A stretch of DNA of 64,000 nt from Pseudomonadota bacterium. GTDB lineage: Bacteria; Cyanobacteriota; Vampirovibrionia; Obscuribacterales; Obscuribacteraceae. Under the pieces are notes generated by a model. That model searched no databases, was not told the DNA's origin, and worked only from the letters and a program-made list of their open reading frames with translations. Location: contig JAJPGY010000004.1 of NCBI GenBank assembly GCA_021325555.1, positions 1 to 64,000 on the forward strand, read 5' to 3'. This document shows, in pieces, positions 53,741-64,000 of this stretch; the stretch's first letter is position 1, and every line of letters begins with the position of its first letter. Position numbers and translations under genes: made by a program.

Positions 53741-54439
53741 ATGAGCGGGGAAGAGCAGGCGGCCGGCACGGGCGCTCAAGGTGAGCAGGCGTCCGGCGCA
53801 CCAGGGAAACCTTCCGATGACGGCGGTGGGACTGAAAAGGCTGCAGCGGTGCCGGCGGGCGGCGGGTCCCCCAACGACACGCTCAAGCTGGGCGCCGACG
53901 AGATGATCAAGCGGCGCTCGCGCTGGCAGAGCAGCCTGGCCGCGCTGCGATACGTGAGCAGCATATCCCAGGACAACGAGGTCCAGCTGCGGGACAGCGA
54001 CCGCGCCACCAGCCTCTGGCTTGTCATAGTGTGCATCCTGGCCGCGCTGTCGATCATCCTGCCCCAGTTCGCCTCGCCCGGGCAGCCGCAGTTCGTGCTG
54101 GCCCTCCTCCAGTGGATGGCCTCCAACCGCACCGTGCTCGTTCTGGCCGCCGACGCGCTGGTCGGCGTCGGGCTGGTGCTCTATGTCGCCAACCGGTTCG
54201 GCATCCTCACCACCCTTACCCCCAGGCAGGCGCTCCTGACCTGGCATCTCGTGCTGGGCTCCAGCCTGATCGGGATCTTCCTGACCATCAACCTCTTCCT
54301 GCTCTGCTGGGTTGTCTACTCCCCCACCAAGGTCGTCATTCCGGAGGCTCACCCGCAGGCAAGCGGCGTCCCGGCCGGCGGGCGACCGTCCGCCCCGGCG
54401 CCTCCCGCCGGCGCTCCGGCCGGGACGGCTGGCAGATAA
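53741..54439 (+). CDS. Integral membrane protein of unknown function
   Basis: About 232 aa. The first 60 residues are Gly/Ala/Glu-rich and disordered, followed by a charged region ('MIKRRSRWQSSLAALRYVSS'). Three membrane helices follow: 'LWLVIVCILAALSIILPQF', 'VLVLAADALVGVGLVLYVA', 'LVLGSSLIGIFLTINLFLLCW'. A Pro/Ala-rich tail ends it. Similar polar-tailed three-helix proteins are seen in several phyla without known role. It is followed by the tig promoter region; a role in the proteostasis cluster is not supported. Confidence 0.7.
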   Translation: MSGEEQAAGTGAQGEQASGAPGKPSDDGGGTEKAAAVPAGGGSPNDTLKLGADEMIKRRSRWQSSLAALRYVSSISQDNEVQLRDSDRATSLWLVIVCILAALSIILPQFASPGQPQFVLALLQWMASNRTVLVLAADALVGVGLVLYVANRFGILTTLTPRQALLTWHLVLGSSLIGIFLTINLFLLCWVVYSPTKVVIPEAHPQASGVPAGGRPSAPAPPAGAPAGTAGR

Positions 54440-54774
54440 ACCCGGCGCTTGCCTAAGTGGTTCCCCCACCCGGAAAGCTAAATAGAAAATCGCCGTGGCA
54501 GCGCCCGGTTCCTCCTGCGTGATAAAATCGCCCTACTGACAGGGTGTAACACCTGGCTCGGCGATGCGAGGTTTGATTGCGTTTCGTGCTGGCGACCAGG
54601 GTCGCCAGCCCCGGTCTCAGGAGCGGGTGGCGCCCTCAAGCAAGCGGGCCGGTCCTCCGGAGCTTCGAGCCAAGCCCGGCGGGGTGAGAGGTTCCGCCCG
54701 CGGCATAAGAGGAGCCGGCGCCGCCGGCCGAGAAGGAAAAAGAGAAAGCCGACTACCAAGGGAAAAGGAGCAAG
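54440..54774 (+). promoter_or_regulatory. 335-bp tig promoter and leader
   Basis: An extended -10 (TG-A-TAAAAT, 54520-54528) is followed 14 bp later by the dyad GGTGT-A-ACACC (54543-54553), then by a 10-bp perfect hairpin (54588-54609). This arrangement suits control of the tig-clpP-clpX-lon genes by a repressor at the dyad, or attenuation. The sequence does not match the CtsR or HrcA boxes. No gene is supported in the rest. Confidence 0.45.
54588..54609. terminator. Perfect hairpin in the tig leader
   Basis: GCTGGCGACC-AG-GGTCGCCAGC: a 10-bp perfect stem with a two-base centre, so in RNA effectively nine bp with a four-base loop. No T-run follows, so a strong terminator is unlikely; a leader structure or weak attenuator is more probable. 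Confidence 0.4.
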
Positions 54775-56115
54775 ATGAAGGTCACTCTCGAAAAGCAGGG
54801 CATCAACGTGGTCCAGCTGGGCCTGGAGCTGGAGCCGGAAAAGGCTATCAAGGCGTACGAGGTTGCCTGCCGGCAGCTCAGCCACAAGGTGAACATTCCC
54901 GGCTTCCGGCGTGGCAAGGCGCCCCGGAAGGTAATCGAGCAGACCCTGGGGGTTGACTATATCAAGCGGGAGGCGCTCGAGCGGCTGGTTCCCGAGCTGC
55001 TCAACAAGGTGATCGTTGACGAGAACCTGGACGTAATCACGGAGCCGGAGGTCAGCTCATACCAGTTCGAGCTGGGCGAGCCGCTCACGCTTCACGCCAC
55101 GCTCGAGGTGCGCCCGGAGGTGACGCTCGGGCAGTACCAGGGGGTGGAAGCCCACGTGCCCCAGGCGGCGATGCCCGACGATGCGCTCGATCGGGCGCTG
55201 CGCAGCATCGCCGAGTCCAAGGCCAGCTTAAAAGAGGTGGCCAGCCGCCCGGCGGCCATGGGTGACACCCTGGTGCTCGATTTCGAGTGCCGGGTCGACG
55301 ATAAGCTGGTGGAAGGTGGCAAGGCCCAGGGGTTGATCCTGGAGATGAAGGAGGGCAACTTCCTGGAGGGGTTCTGCGAGCAGCTGGTCGGCAAGGAGCC
55401 GGGTACCGCCTGCCAGGTGAGCGCCCGTTTCCCCGCCGAGTACCGCAACAAGGAGCTGGCCGGCAAGCAGGCCGAGTTTACCGTGGAGGTGAAGGGGATC
55501 CGGGAGCGCTTCCTGCCCGACATCGACGACGAGCTGGCCAGAGCGGTCGGCGCCGGCTCGCTGGACGAGCTCAAGACCATGCTCAAGGCGCGGATGGACC
55601 ACGAGATCGACCAGGAAAATGAGGCGCGCGTCCAGCGGGCCGTGGTCGAGGCGGTAATCGCCAACTCCTCGGTGGAGATCCCCGATTCCATGGTCGACCG
55701 CGAGCACGAGCTCCTGATGGGGTCCGTCCGCCAGATGGTGGAGGGCAACGGACAGAGCTGGGCGGATTTCCAGAAAGAGCCGGAGTACGAGCAGATCGTG
55801 GCCGCCAAACGCGAGGAGGCCCGCCATCGCGTGCTGACCAGCCTGGTTCTGGGCGCCGTGGTCAGGGCCGAGAAAATGACGGTGGGCGACGAGGAACTGG
55901 CTCCCTATCTGGCTGAAGTGGCTGCCAGGTATAATGTACCGACAGAGCGTGTCGCCGGTCGGCAGGACATCCGGCGGCAGGTGGCGGAGGAGGTGCTAAC
56001 CCGGAAGGTGGTCGAATACCTGGTGGGCCATGCCTCGGTTCACTACCACAAAGATGAGTTGCCCGCCGGTGAGGGGTCGCAGGAGGAACCGGTGTCGGCG
56101 GCGAAAAAAGATTGA
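54775..56115 (+). CDS. tig: Trigger factor
   Basis: Ribosome-bound chaperone that catches nascent chains. N-terminal ribosome-binding domain with the 'GFRRGKAPRKVIEQTLG' signature (about residues 40-58), PPIase-like domain ('ASRPAAMGDTLVLDFECRVDD', 'GNFLEGFCEQLVGKEPG', 'FPAEYRNKELAGKQAEFTVEV'), then the helical arms ('LDELKTMLKARMDHEIDQEN'). 446 aa, full length, intact. ATG 54775 with AAGGAG six bases upstream. It heads the tig-clpP-clpX-lon cluster on the plus strand. Confidence 0.96.
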   Translation: MKVTLEKQGINVVQLGLELEPEKAIKAYEVACRQLSHKVNIPGFRRGKAPRKVIEQTLGVDYIKREALERLVPELLNKVIVDENLDVITEPEVSSYQFELGEPLTLHATLEVRPEVTLGQYQGVEAHVPQAAMPDDALDRALRSIAESKASLKEVASRPAAMGDTLVLDFECRVDDKLVEGGKAQGLILEMKEGNFLEGFCEQLVGKEPGTACQVSARFPAEYRNKELAGKQAEFTVEVKGIRERFLPDIDDELARAVGAGSLDELKTMLKARMDHEIDQENEARVQRAVVEAVIANSSVEIPDSMVDREHELLMGSVRQMVEGNGQSWADFQKEPEYEQIVAAKREEARHRVLTSLVLGAVVRAEKMTVGDEELAPYLAEVAARYNVPTERVAGRQDIRRQVAEEVLTRKVVEYLVGHASVHYHKDELPAGEGSQEEPVSAAKKD

Positions 56116-56139
56116 CAGAATCCTCTAAGATAGTATTGT
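56112..56139 (+). promoter_or_regulatory. Sigma-70-like promoter for clpP
   Basis: TTGACA (56112-56117) overlaps the tig stop and is followed after 16 bp by TATTGT (56134-56139). It would give clpP its own transcript with a leader of about 55 nt. The -10 matches only moderately. Confidence 0.5.
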
Positions 56140-56199
56140 TGGCTATTAATGTAAGCAACCCCCAATCAGATAGCAGTCACCACAATCAGGAACACGAGT

Positions 56200-56883
56200 A
56201 TGTCGCAAGACCGTCCTTCGGGAAAACCATCAGATATCTGGAGCATGAGCCCGCTTGCCGGCTTCCCGCCGTCCGCCTACTACGCGCCCACGGTCATCGA
56301 GACAACCGCCCGTGGCGAGCGCGCGTTTGACATATTCTCCCGGCTGCTGCGCGAGCGCATCGTCTTCCTCGGGCTGCCGATCGACGATACGGTGGCCAAT
56401 ATCGTGGTCGCCCAGCTGCTCCTGCTGGACGCCGAGGATCCGGAAAAGGACATCCGCCTCTACATAAACACGCCGGGCGGCTCCGTCACCGCCGGCATGG
56501 CCGTCTATGACACCATCCAGCACCTGCGCTCCGACGTCTCGACCATCTGTCTGGGGCAGGCCGCCAGCATGGGCGCCTTCCTTCTTGCCGCCGGCAAGAA
56601 GGGCAAGCGCCTGGCTTTGCAGCATTCGCGCATTCTCATTCACCAGCCTCTGGGCGGCGCCCAGGGGCAAGCCACTGACATCGAGATCCAGGCCCGGGAG
56701 ATCATCCGCATCAAGCGGCAATTGAACGAGCTGATGGCCTTCCACACCGGGCAATCGGTCAAGCAGATCGAGAAGGACACGGATCGTGACAACATCATGA
56801 CCGCCCAGGAGGCCAAAGAATACGGCATAGTCGATGAGGTGATAGTCAAGCTGGAGACGCAGCCAAATCTTGCTCCTGTCTAG
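56200..56883 (+). CDS. clpP: ATP-dependent Clp protease proteolytic subunit
   Basis: Serine protease core that degrades ClpX-fed proteins. Triad: Ser 123 in '[11 protein letters not shown]', His 148 in '[10 protein letters not shown]', Asp 197 in 'DTDRDN', with the exact spacing of E. coli ClpP (25 and 74). Also '[20 protein letters not shown]'. 227 aa, the usual ClpP length plus an N-terminal extension of about 20. ATG 56200. Located between tig and clpX. Confidence 0.96.
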   Translation: MSQDRPSGKPSDIWSMSPLAGFPPSAYYAPTVIETTARGERAFDIFSRLLRERIVFLGLPIDDTVANIVVAQLLLLDAEDPEKDIRLYINTPGGSVTAGMAVYDTIQHLRSDVSTICLGQAASMGAFLLAAGKKGKRLALQHSRILIHQPLGGAQGQATDIEIQAREIIRIKRQLNELMAFHTGQSVKQIEKDTDRDNIMTAQEAKEYGIVDEVIVKLETQPNLAPV

Positions 56884-56946
56884 AGTTCGATCGTCGCTCG
56901 GCCGCCGGGCTTATTCGCACAGCACTAGGAAGGTACAGGAAGACCG

Positions 56947-58245
<1,299 letters not shown>

Positions 58246-58279
58246 CAGAACGACCTCGTCAAGGTACGAACTAGATACC

Positions 58280-60682
58280 ATGCCAATGGCGGACCTGACC
58301 ACCACCATATTCCCCCTGATCCCCCTGCGCGACGTGGTCGTATTCCCCCAGATGGTGACGCCGCTTTTTGTCTCGCGGGCGAAATCGATCTCGGCGCTCG
58401 AGCAGGCGCTCTTGCGCGACGATCGGCTGGTGGTGCTGGTGGCGCAAAAAGATCCCGAATGCGAGGAGCCGCAGGAGGAGGACATCTACCATGTGGGCAC
58501 GCTGGCCGAAGTGATGCAGATGCTCAAGCTGCCCGACGGCACCGTCAAGGTGCTGGTGGAGGGCTCCTGCCGGGTCAGCCTGGACTTTCTTTACGACGAC
58601 CCCCAGCATTTCCAGGCCAAAGTGTCCGAGCAGGAGGAGACGCTGCGCGACGATCTGTCCACCAAGACGCTCATCCGCGTCACGGTGGAGAAGTTCGAGC
58701 AGTACGTGAAGTCGACCAAGAAGATAAACCCGGAGAGCCTGCTTGCCGTCTCGGGAATCGGGCAGCCCGGGCGCCTTGCCGATATCATCGCCACCTATCT
58801 TTCGCTGGAGGTCTCCGAGCGCCAGCGCTGCCTGGAGATTCTCGATTCGACCGCCCGCCTCGAGTTCGTCGGCCAGCTCCTGTCGAGAGAGCTCGAGCTC
58901 GCCGATCTCGAGCAGCAGATCCACGACCGCGTGCGCTTCAATCTGGAGAAGACGCAGCGCGAGTATTACCTGCGCGAGAAGCTGCGCATCATTCAGGACG
59001 AGCTCAATGCCGACAGCGAGCAGATGGGCGAAATTGCCGAGTACAAGCAGAAGATTGCCAGGGCCAAGATGAGCGGGGTCGCCCTGGAGAGGGCGCAGAA
59101 AGAGCTGCAACGCCTGGAGAAGATGATGCCGCAGTCGGCGGAGGCGGCGGTCATCCGCACCTATCTGGACACGCTGGTCACCCTGCCCTGGGGCAAGCGC
59201 TCGCGTGATGTCATCGATCTGCCGCGCTCCGAGCAGATCCTCAACGAGGATCACTACGGGCTCGACAAGGTCAAGGAGCGCATCCTGGAATACCTGGCCG
59301 TGCGCAAGCTGGCCCGGCACCCGCAGGGCACCATCCTCTGCCTGGTCGGCCCGCCCGGCGTGGGCAAGACGAGCCTGGTCAAGTCGATCGCCCGGGCCAT
59401 GAACCGCAAGTTCAGCCGCATCAGCCTCGGCGGCATCAACGACGAGGCGGAGATCCGCGGGCACCGCCGTACCTACATAGGGGCCATGCCCGGGCGGATC
59501 ATCCAGGCCGTCAAGCAGGCGGGAACCAAGAATCCGGTCATCCTGCTCGACGAGATCGAGAAGATGACCCGCAGCTACATGGGCGATCCGACGGCGGCGA
59601 TGCTGGAGGTTCTCGATCCGGATCAGAACGACAGCTTCACCGATCACTATCTCGACGCGCCCTTCTCCTTGCGGGAGGTCGTTTTTGTGGCGACGGCCAA
59701 CTCGCTGGAGGGCGTACCCAGGCCGCTTTACGACCGGCTGGAGGTGATCAGGCTTTCCGGCTACACGGAGGAGGAGAAGGTTCAGATAGCCGAAAGGCAC
59801 ATCTTGCCCAAGCTTCTGGAGAAGCACGGCCTCACCGGCAGGCAGCTCAAGATCCAGGCGGCGACCGTGCGGAGGATAATCCAGGAGCACACGCGGGAGG
59901 CCGGCGTGAGGGCCCTGGAGCGGGCCCTGGCCACGATCTGCCGCAAGGTGGCCACACAGATCGTCAGGGAGAACTGCGGCTCGGTGAAGGTCGAGCCCAA
60001 GCAGATTGCCAGGTATCTCGGGCCGGCCAGGGTGCTGCGCGAGTCGGAGACGCACGGGCCGCAGGTGGGCATCGTCACCGGGCTGGCCTGGACGGAGACC
60101 GGCGGCGAGACACTGTCCATCGAGGTCAACACCATGCGCGGCAAGGGGCGCCTGCAGCTGACAGGACAGCTTGGCGACGTGATGAAGGAGTCGGCGCAGG
60201 CTGCCTTCAGCTACATACGCAGCCACGCCGAGCGGCTGGGCATCGATCCCGGTTTCCAGGAAGGGCTTGACGTTCACATCCACATCCCCGAAGGCGCCAT
60301 TCCCAAGGACGGGCCCAGCGCCGGCATCGGCATGGCGCTGGCTTTGATCTCGGCGGTTTCCAAGCGGCCGGTGCGGGCCAACCTGGCCGTGACCGGCGAG
60401 ATTACCCTGCGCGGGCGCGTGCTGGCCGTAGGCGGGCTCAAGGAGAAAGTGCTTGCCGCCGTGCGGGCCGGCATCAAGACGGTCATATTCCCGCGCGGCA
60501 ACGAGAAGGATCTGCAAGAGGTCCCCGACTACGTGAAAAGCAGGCTGGAGCTCATGCCGGTCTCGCACCTCGATGAGGTGCTGGCGGTTGCCTTCAAGTC
60601 CAAGGGCAAAGGCAACGCCGGCAAGTCCAGGGGCGTGCAGCGCGTGGCTTCGCGCCGCAGCGCCCTCGGGCGGATCAAATAA
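58280..60682 (+). CDS. lon: Lon ATP-dependent protease
   Basis: Degrades misfolded and regulatory proteins. LonA type: N-terminal substrate domain ('[21 protein letters not shown]'), coiled coil, AAA+ ATPase ('[18 protein letters not shown]', 'ILLDEIEKM'), and a C-terminal protease with Ser 680 in '[10 protein letters not shown]' and Lys 723 in '[10 protein letters not shown]', 43 apart as in E. coli Lon. 800 aa, intact. ATG 58280 has a distant AAGG. It ends with a basic tail. Confidence 0.97.
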   Translation: MPMADLTTTIFPLIPLRDVVVFPQMVTPLFVSRAKSISALEQALLRDDRLVVLVAQKDPECEEPQEEDIYHVGTLAEVMQMLKLPDGTVKVLVEGSCRVSLDFLYDDPQHFQAKVSEQEETLRDDLSTKTLIRVTVEKFEQYVKSTKKINPESLLAVSGIGQPGRLADIIATYLSLEVSERQRCLEILDSTARLEFVGQLLSRELELADLEQQIHDRVRFNLEKTQREYYLREKLRIIQDELNADSEQMGEIAEYKQKIARAKMSGVALERAQKELQRLEKMMPQSAEAAVIRTYLDTLVTLPWGKRSRDVIDLPRSEQILNEDHYGLDKVKERILEYLAVRKLARHPQGTILCLVGPPGVGKTSLVKSIARAMNRKFSRISLGGINDEAEIRGHRRTYIGAMPGRIIQAVKQAGTKNPVILLDEIEKMTRSYMGDPTAAMLEVLDPDQNDSFTDHYLDAPFSLREVVFVATANSLEGVPRPLYDRLEVIRLSGYTEEEKVQIAERHILPKLLEKHGLTGRQLKIQAATVRRIIQEHTREAGVRALERALATICRKVATQIVRENCGSVKVEPKQIARYLGPARVLRESETHGPQVGIVTGLAWTETGGETLSIEVNTMRGKGRLQLTGQLGDVMKESAQAAFSYIRSHAERLGIDPGFQEGLDVHIHIPEGAIPKDGPSAGIGMALALISAVSKRPVRANLAVTGEITLRGRVLAVGGLKEKVLAAVRAGIKTVIFPRGNEKDLQEVPDYVKSRLELMPVSHLDEVLAVAFKSKGKGNAGKSRGVQRVASRRSALGRIK

Positions 60683-60861
60683 CCGCACAGCCTTATCTAA
60701 TTATTGCGACGAGCAAGAAAGCGCATCTTTTCCGCTATGATCAGGGCAACCGAGCGCCGACACAGCGATGGAGAACAGCCGCTTTACAAGTGGCGCGCGC
60801 TTCTGAGCGCACCTGTGAAACGGCTTGAATTCGTACAGAGAGCAAAATACGGGAGTTCCTT

Positions 60862-62160
<1,299 letters not shown>

Positions 62161-62191
62161 AAGCGAACCTATTTCAATTCAGGAGAGAAAG

Positions 62192-63745
62192 ATGAGCACA
62201 ACCACACCAAGCCTGGAACCAGCCAGGGGCAGATCGGACGCCCCGCAGGTCCACAACAACTACATAGGGGGCCGCTGGGTGAAGGCCAGGAGCGGCGAGA
62301 CCTTCCCGAGCGTCAATCCGGCCAACACAAGCGAGGTGGTGGGACACTTCGCCGCCTCGGGGCCGGAAGATGTGAAGGCGGCAGTCGACGCCGCAGCCAG
62401 GGCTTTCCCGACCTGGAGGCGCACGCCGCCCCCGGCCCGGGCCGACATCATCCTGCGCGCCTCGCACATCCTGGAGACGCGCAAGGAAGAGATAGCGCGG
62501 GCCATGGTGCGCGAGATGGGCAAGGTGATCAAGGAAGCCCGCGGCGACGTCCAGGAAGCGATCGACATGGCCAAGTACATGGCCGGCGAGGGGCGCCGCC
62601 TGTTCGGGCACACCTGCCCGTCCGAGCTGCCGGACAAGTTCGCCATGGCCGTGCGGGCGCCGGTGGGCGTCGTCGGCCTGATCACGCCCTGGAATTTTCC
62701 GGTCGCCATCCCGAGCTGGAAGATGTTCCCGGCGCTGGTGGCCGGCAACACTGTGGTCTTCAAGCCGGCCAGCGACACGCCGCTTTGCGCGCTCATGCTG
62801 GTGGAGGTGATGATCGAGGCGGGTCTGCCGCCGGGCGTCCTCAACTTTGTCACCGGATCCGGCGGCAAGGTGGGCATGCCGATCGTCGAGGACCCGCGGG
62901 TGCGGGCGATCTCGGTCACCGGCTCCTGCTCGGTCGGTCGCCAGATTGCCGGGCGCTGCGGCGAGCTCATGAAGCGGATCTCCTGCGAGCTGGGCGGCAA
63001 GAACGCCATCTGCGTGATGGAAGACGCGGACATGGACCTGGTGCTGGAAGGGGCTGTCTGGGGCGCTTTCGGCACGGCCGGGCAGCGCTGCACGGCGGCC
63101 AGCCGGATAATCGTGCACCGGGACCGCTACAAAGAGTTCCTCGACAAGTTCGTGGCGCGCACGAGCGCGCTCAAGTTGGGATACGGGCTGGAAGCCGGCG
63201 TAGACGTCGGGCCGGTGATCAACAAGGGACAGCTGGCCAGCGTCAACGAGTACGTGGAGATCGGCAAGAAAGAGGGCGCCAGGCTCGTCTGCGGCGGCAA
63301 GATCCGCGACGACGGCGAGCTGGGCAAGGGCTGCTTCCACGAGCCGACCGTCTTTGCCGACGTGAAGCCGGATATGCGCATCGCCCAGGAGGAGATCTTC
63401 GGGCCGGTGACGGCCGTCATCCCGGTGGACAGCTTCGAGCAGGCGATCGAGGTGGCCAACGGCACCGAGTTCGGCCTGTCGCTGTCCATGTACACCCGCG
63501 ACGTCAACCGGGCCTTCAAGGCCATGGAGGAGCTGGAGTCCGGCATCGTCTACATCAACGCCCCGACAATAGGCGCGGAGATCCAGCTGCCCTTCGGCGG
63601 CGTCAAGCAGACCGGCAACGGGCACCGCGAGGCCGGCATCACGGCCGTCGAGCAGTTTACCGAGTGGAAGGCTATCTACGTCGACTACTCCGGGCGGCTG
63701 CAAAAGGCCCAGATTGACACCCACCCTGCCAAAAAGGCAGATTGA
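62192..63745 (+). CDS. NAD(P)-dependent aldehyde dehydrogenase (semialdehyde type)
   Basis: Likely oxidises the semialdehyde made by the upstream aminotransferase. 'GLITPWNFPVAIPSWKMFPAL', 'VSVTGSCSVGRQIA' region, 'CELGGKNA' with the general base Glu, and the nucleophile Cys 300 in 'GQRCTAASRI'; near the end 'LPFGGVKQTGNGHREAG'. 517 aa, slightly longer than usual at the N-terminus. ATG 62192 follows AGGAGA. It differs clearly from the ALDH at 36-37.5 kb. Closest to the amino-adipate-semialdehyde/long ALDH7-like group by motif style, but substrate assignment is by context. Confidence 0.9.
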   Translation: MSTTTPSLEPARGRSDAPQVHNNYIGGRWVKARSGETFPSVNPANTSEVVGHFAASGPEDVKAAVDAAARAFPTWRRTPPPARADIILRASHILETRKEEIARAMVREMGKVIKEARGDVQEAIDMAKYMAGEGRRLFGHTCPSELPDKFAMAVRAPVGVVGLITPWNFPVAIPSWKMFPALVAGNTVVFKPASDTPLCALMLVEVMIEAGLPPGVLNFVTGSGGKVGMPIVEDPRVRAISVTGSCSVGRQIAGRCGELMKRISCELGGKNAICVMEDADMDLVLEGAVWGAFGTAGQRCTAASRIIVHRDRYKEFLDKFVARTSALKLGYGLEAGVDVGPVINKGQLASVNEYVEIGKKEGARLVCGGKIRDDGELGKGCFHEPTVFADVKPDMRIAQEEIFGPVTAVIPVDSFEQAIEVANGTEFGLSLSMYTRDVNRAFKAMEELESGIVYINAPTIGAEIQLPFGGVKQTGNGHREAGITAVEQFTEWKAIYVDYSGRLQKAQIDTHPAKKAD

Positions 63746-63780
63746 CCTCTTTTCGATCAGGAGATACTGGAGAAACCGCA

Positions 63781-64000
63781 ATGGATTTTGAATTCACCGC
63801 TGACCAGCTGGCCATACGCAGGCACATGAGGGAGTTCGCCGAGCGCGAGATCGTCCCTGTTGCCGCCAAGAACGACAGGGATTGCCGGTTCGACTGGGAC
63901 GTGGCCAGGAAGATCTTCAAGGAAGGATTTCTCGGCTGCCCCGTGCCGGAGAAGTACGGCGGGCTGGGGCTGGACTACATCGCCTACGGGCTCATGACCG
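63781..64000 (+). CDS. Acyl-CoA dehydrogenase, N-terminal part (cut by the window end)
   Basis: ATG 63781, after GGAGA. The first 73 residues read 'FTADQLAIRRHMREFAEREI' and 'GCPVPEKYGGLGLDYIAYG', the typical N-terminal helical domain of flavin acyl-CoA dehydrogenases. The catalytic Glu and FAD motifs lie beyond the window. It starts 36 bp after the aldehyde dehydrogenase and completes the visible part of a degradation operon, possibly via glutaryl-CoA or a short-chain acyl-CoA. Confidence 0.85.
   Translation, partial: MDFEFTADQLAIRRHMREFAEREIVPVAAKNDRDCRFDWDVARKIFKEGFLGCPVPEKYGGLGLDYIAYGLMT

Noticed and set aside
58271..60688. 805-codon minus frame over lon
   Set aside because: Pure shadow; lon on the plus strand has complete AAA+ and protease motifs.

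Overview
The window is about 60% GC, densely packed bacterial chromosome with genes on both strands, Shine-Dalgarno sites of the AGGAGG type and sigma-70-type promoters. Many products carry Sec signal peptides, and there are a haemagglutinin-like giant protein, a FecR-like domain, YceI and an HlyD-type adaptor. This points to a two-membrane, respiring heterotroph with a quinol NO reductase and amino-acid/acyl-CoA catabolism. The gene style (FecR-tailed giant protein, many small exported proteins, tig-clpP-clpX-lon order) reminds me of the non-photosynthetic Cyanobacteriota (Vampirovibrionia/Obscuribacterales). That placement is inference only; no rRNA or other decisive marker is present. I see no prophage, insertion sequence, CRISPR array or origin.

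Layout. 1-8.9 kb: the 3' part of a giant Gly-rich, repeat-bearing surface protein ending in a FecR-like domain. 9-24.4 kb: a sigma factor with a frameshift in region 4, a receiver protein, a class II UvrA-like ATPase, quinol NO reductase, a doubly frameshifted FAD monooxygenase, a DEAD-box helicase, an NlpC/P60-like hydrolase and an exported Hsp20. 24.8-33.8 kb: a tightly coupled operon of type III polyketide synthase, FAD oxidoreductase, YceI lipocalin-like protein, short HlyD-type adaptor, double-ATPase and two ABC-2 permeases, followed by two exported proteins. 33.8-46.8 kb: CBS protein, exported small proteins, a CHAP/NlpC-like hydrolase behind a near-perfect promoter, aldehyde dehydrogenase, polyphosphate kinase, CorA, Sel1 repeats, FKBP and a LuxR-type regulator. 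46.8-53.5 kb: ssb, a sodium/solute symporter with a tiny membrane partner, an arsC remnant, yqeK-nadD-alr, HU, a sugar dehydrogenase and tRNA-Gly. 53.7-60.7 kb: a membrane protein, then tig-clpP-clpX-lon protein quality control. 60.9-64 kb: aminotransferase, aldehyde dehydrogenase and acyl-CoA dehydrogenase, an apparent omega-amino-acid degradation operon cut by the window end.

The most interesting unit is the polyketide-lipid synthesis and export operon at 24.8-32.6 kb. PKS and FAD enzyme would make a (probably lipidic) polyketide, exported YceI could carry it in the periplasm, and the YbhFSR-like ABC exporter with a hairpin-less adaptor would move it out. A second theme is gene damage. A sigma factor, an FAD monooxygenase, an arsC gene, an unidentified gene near 42.6 kb and a FecR-tail fragment are all frameshifted, internally deleted or truncated. 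This is either real decay or assembly indels; raw reads would tell.
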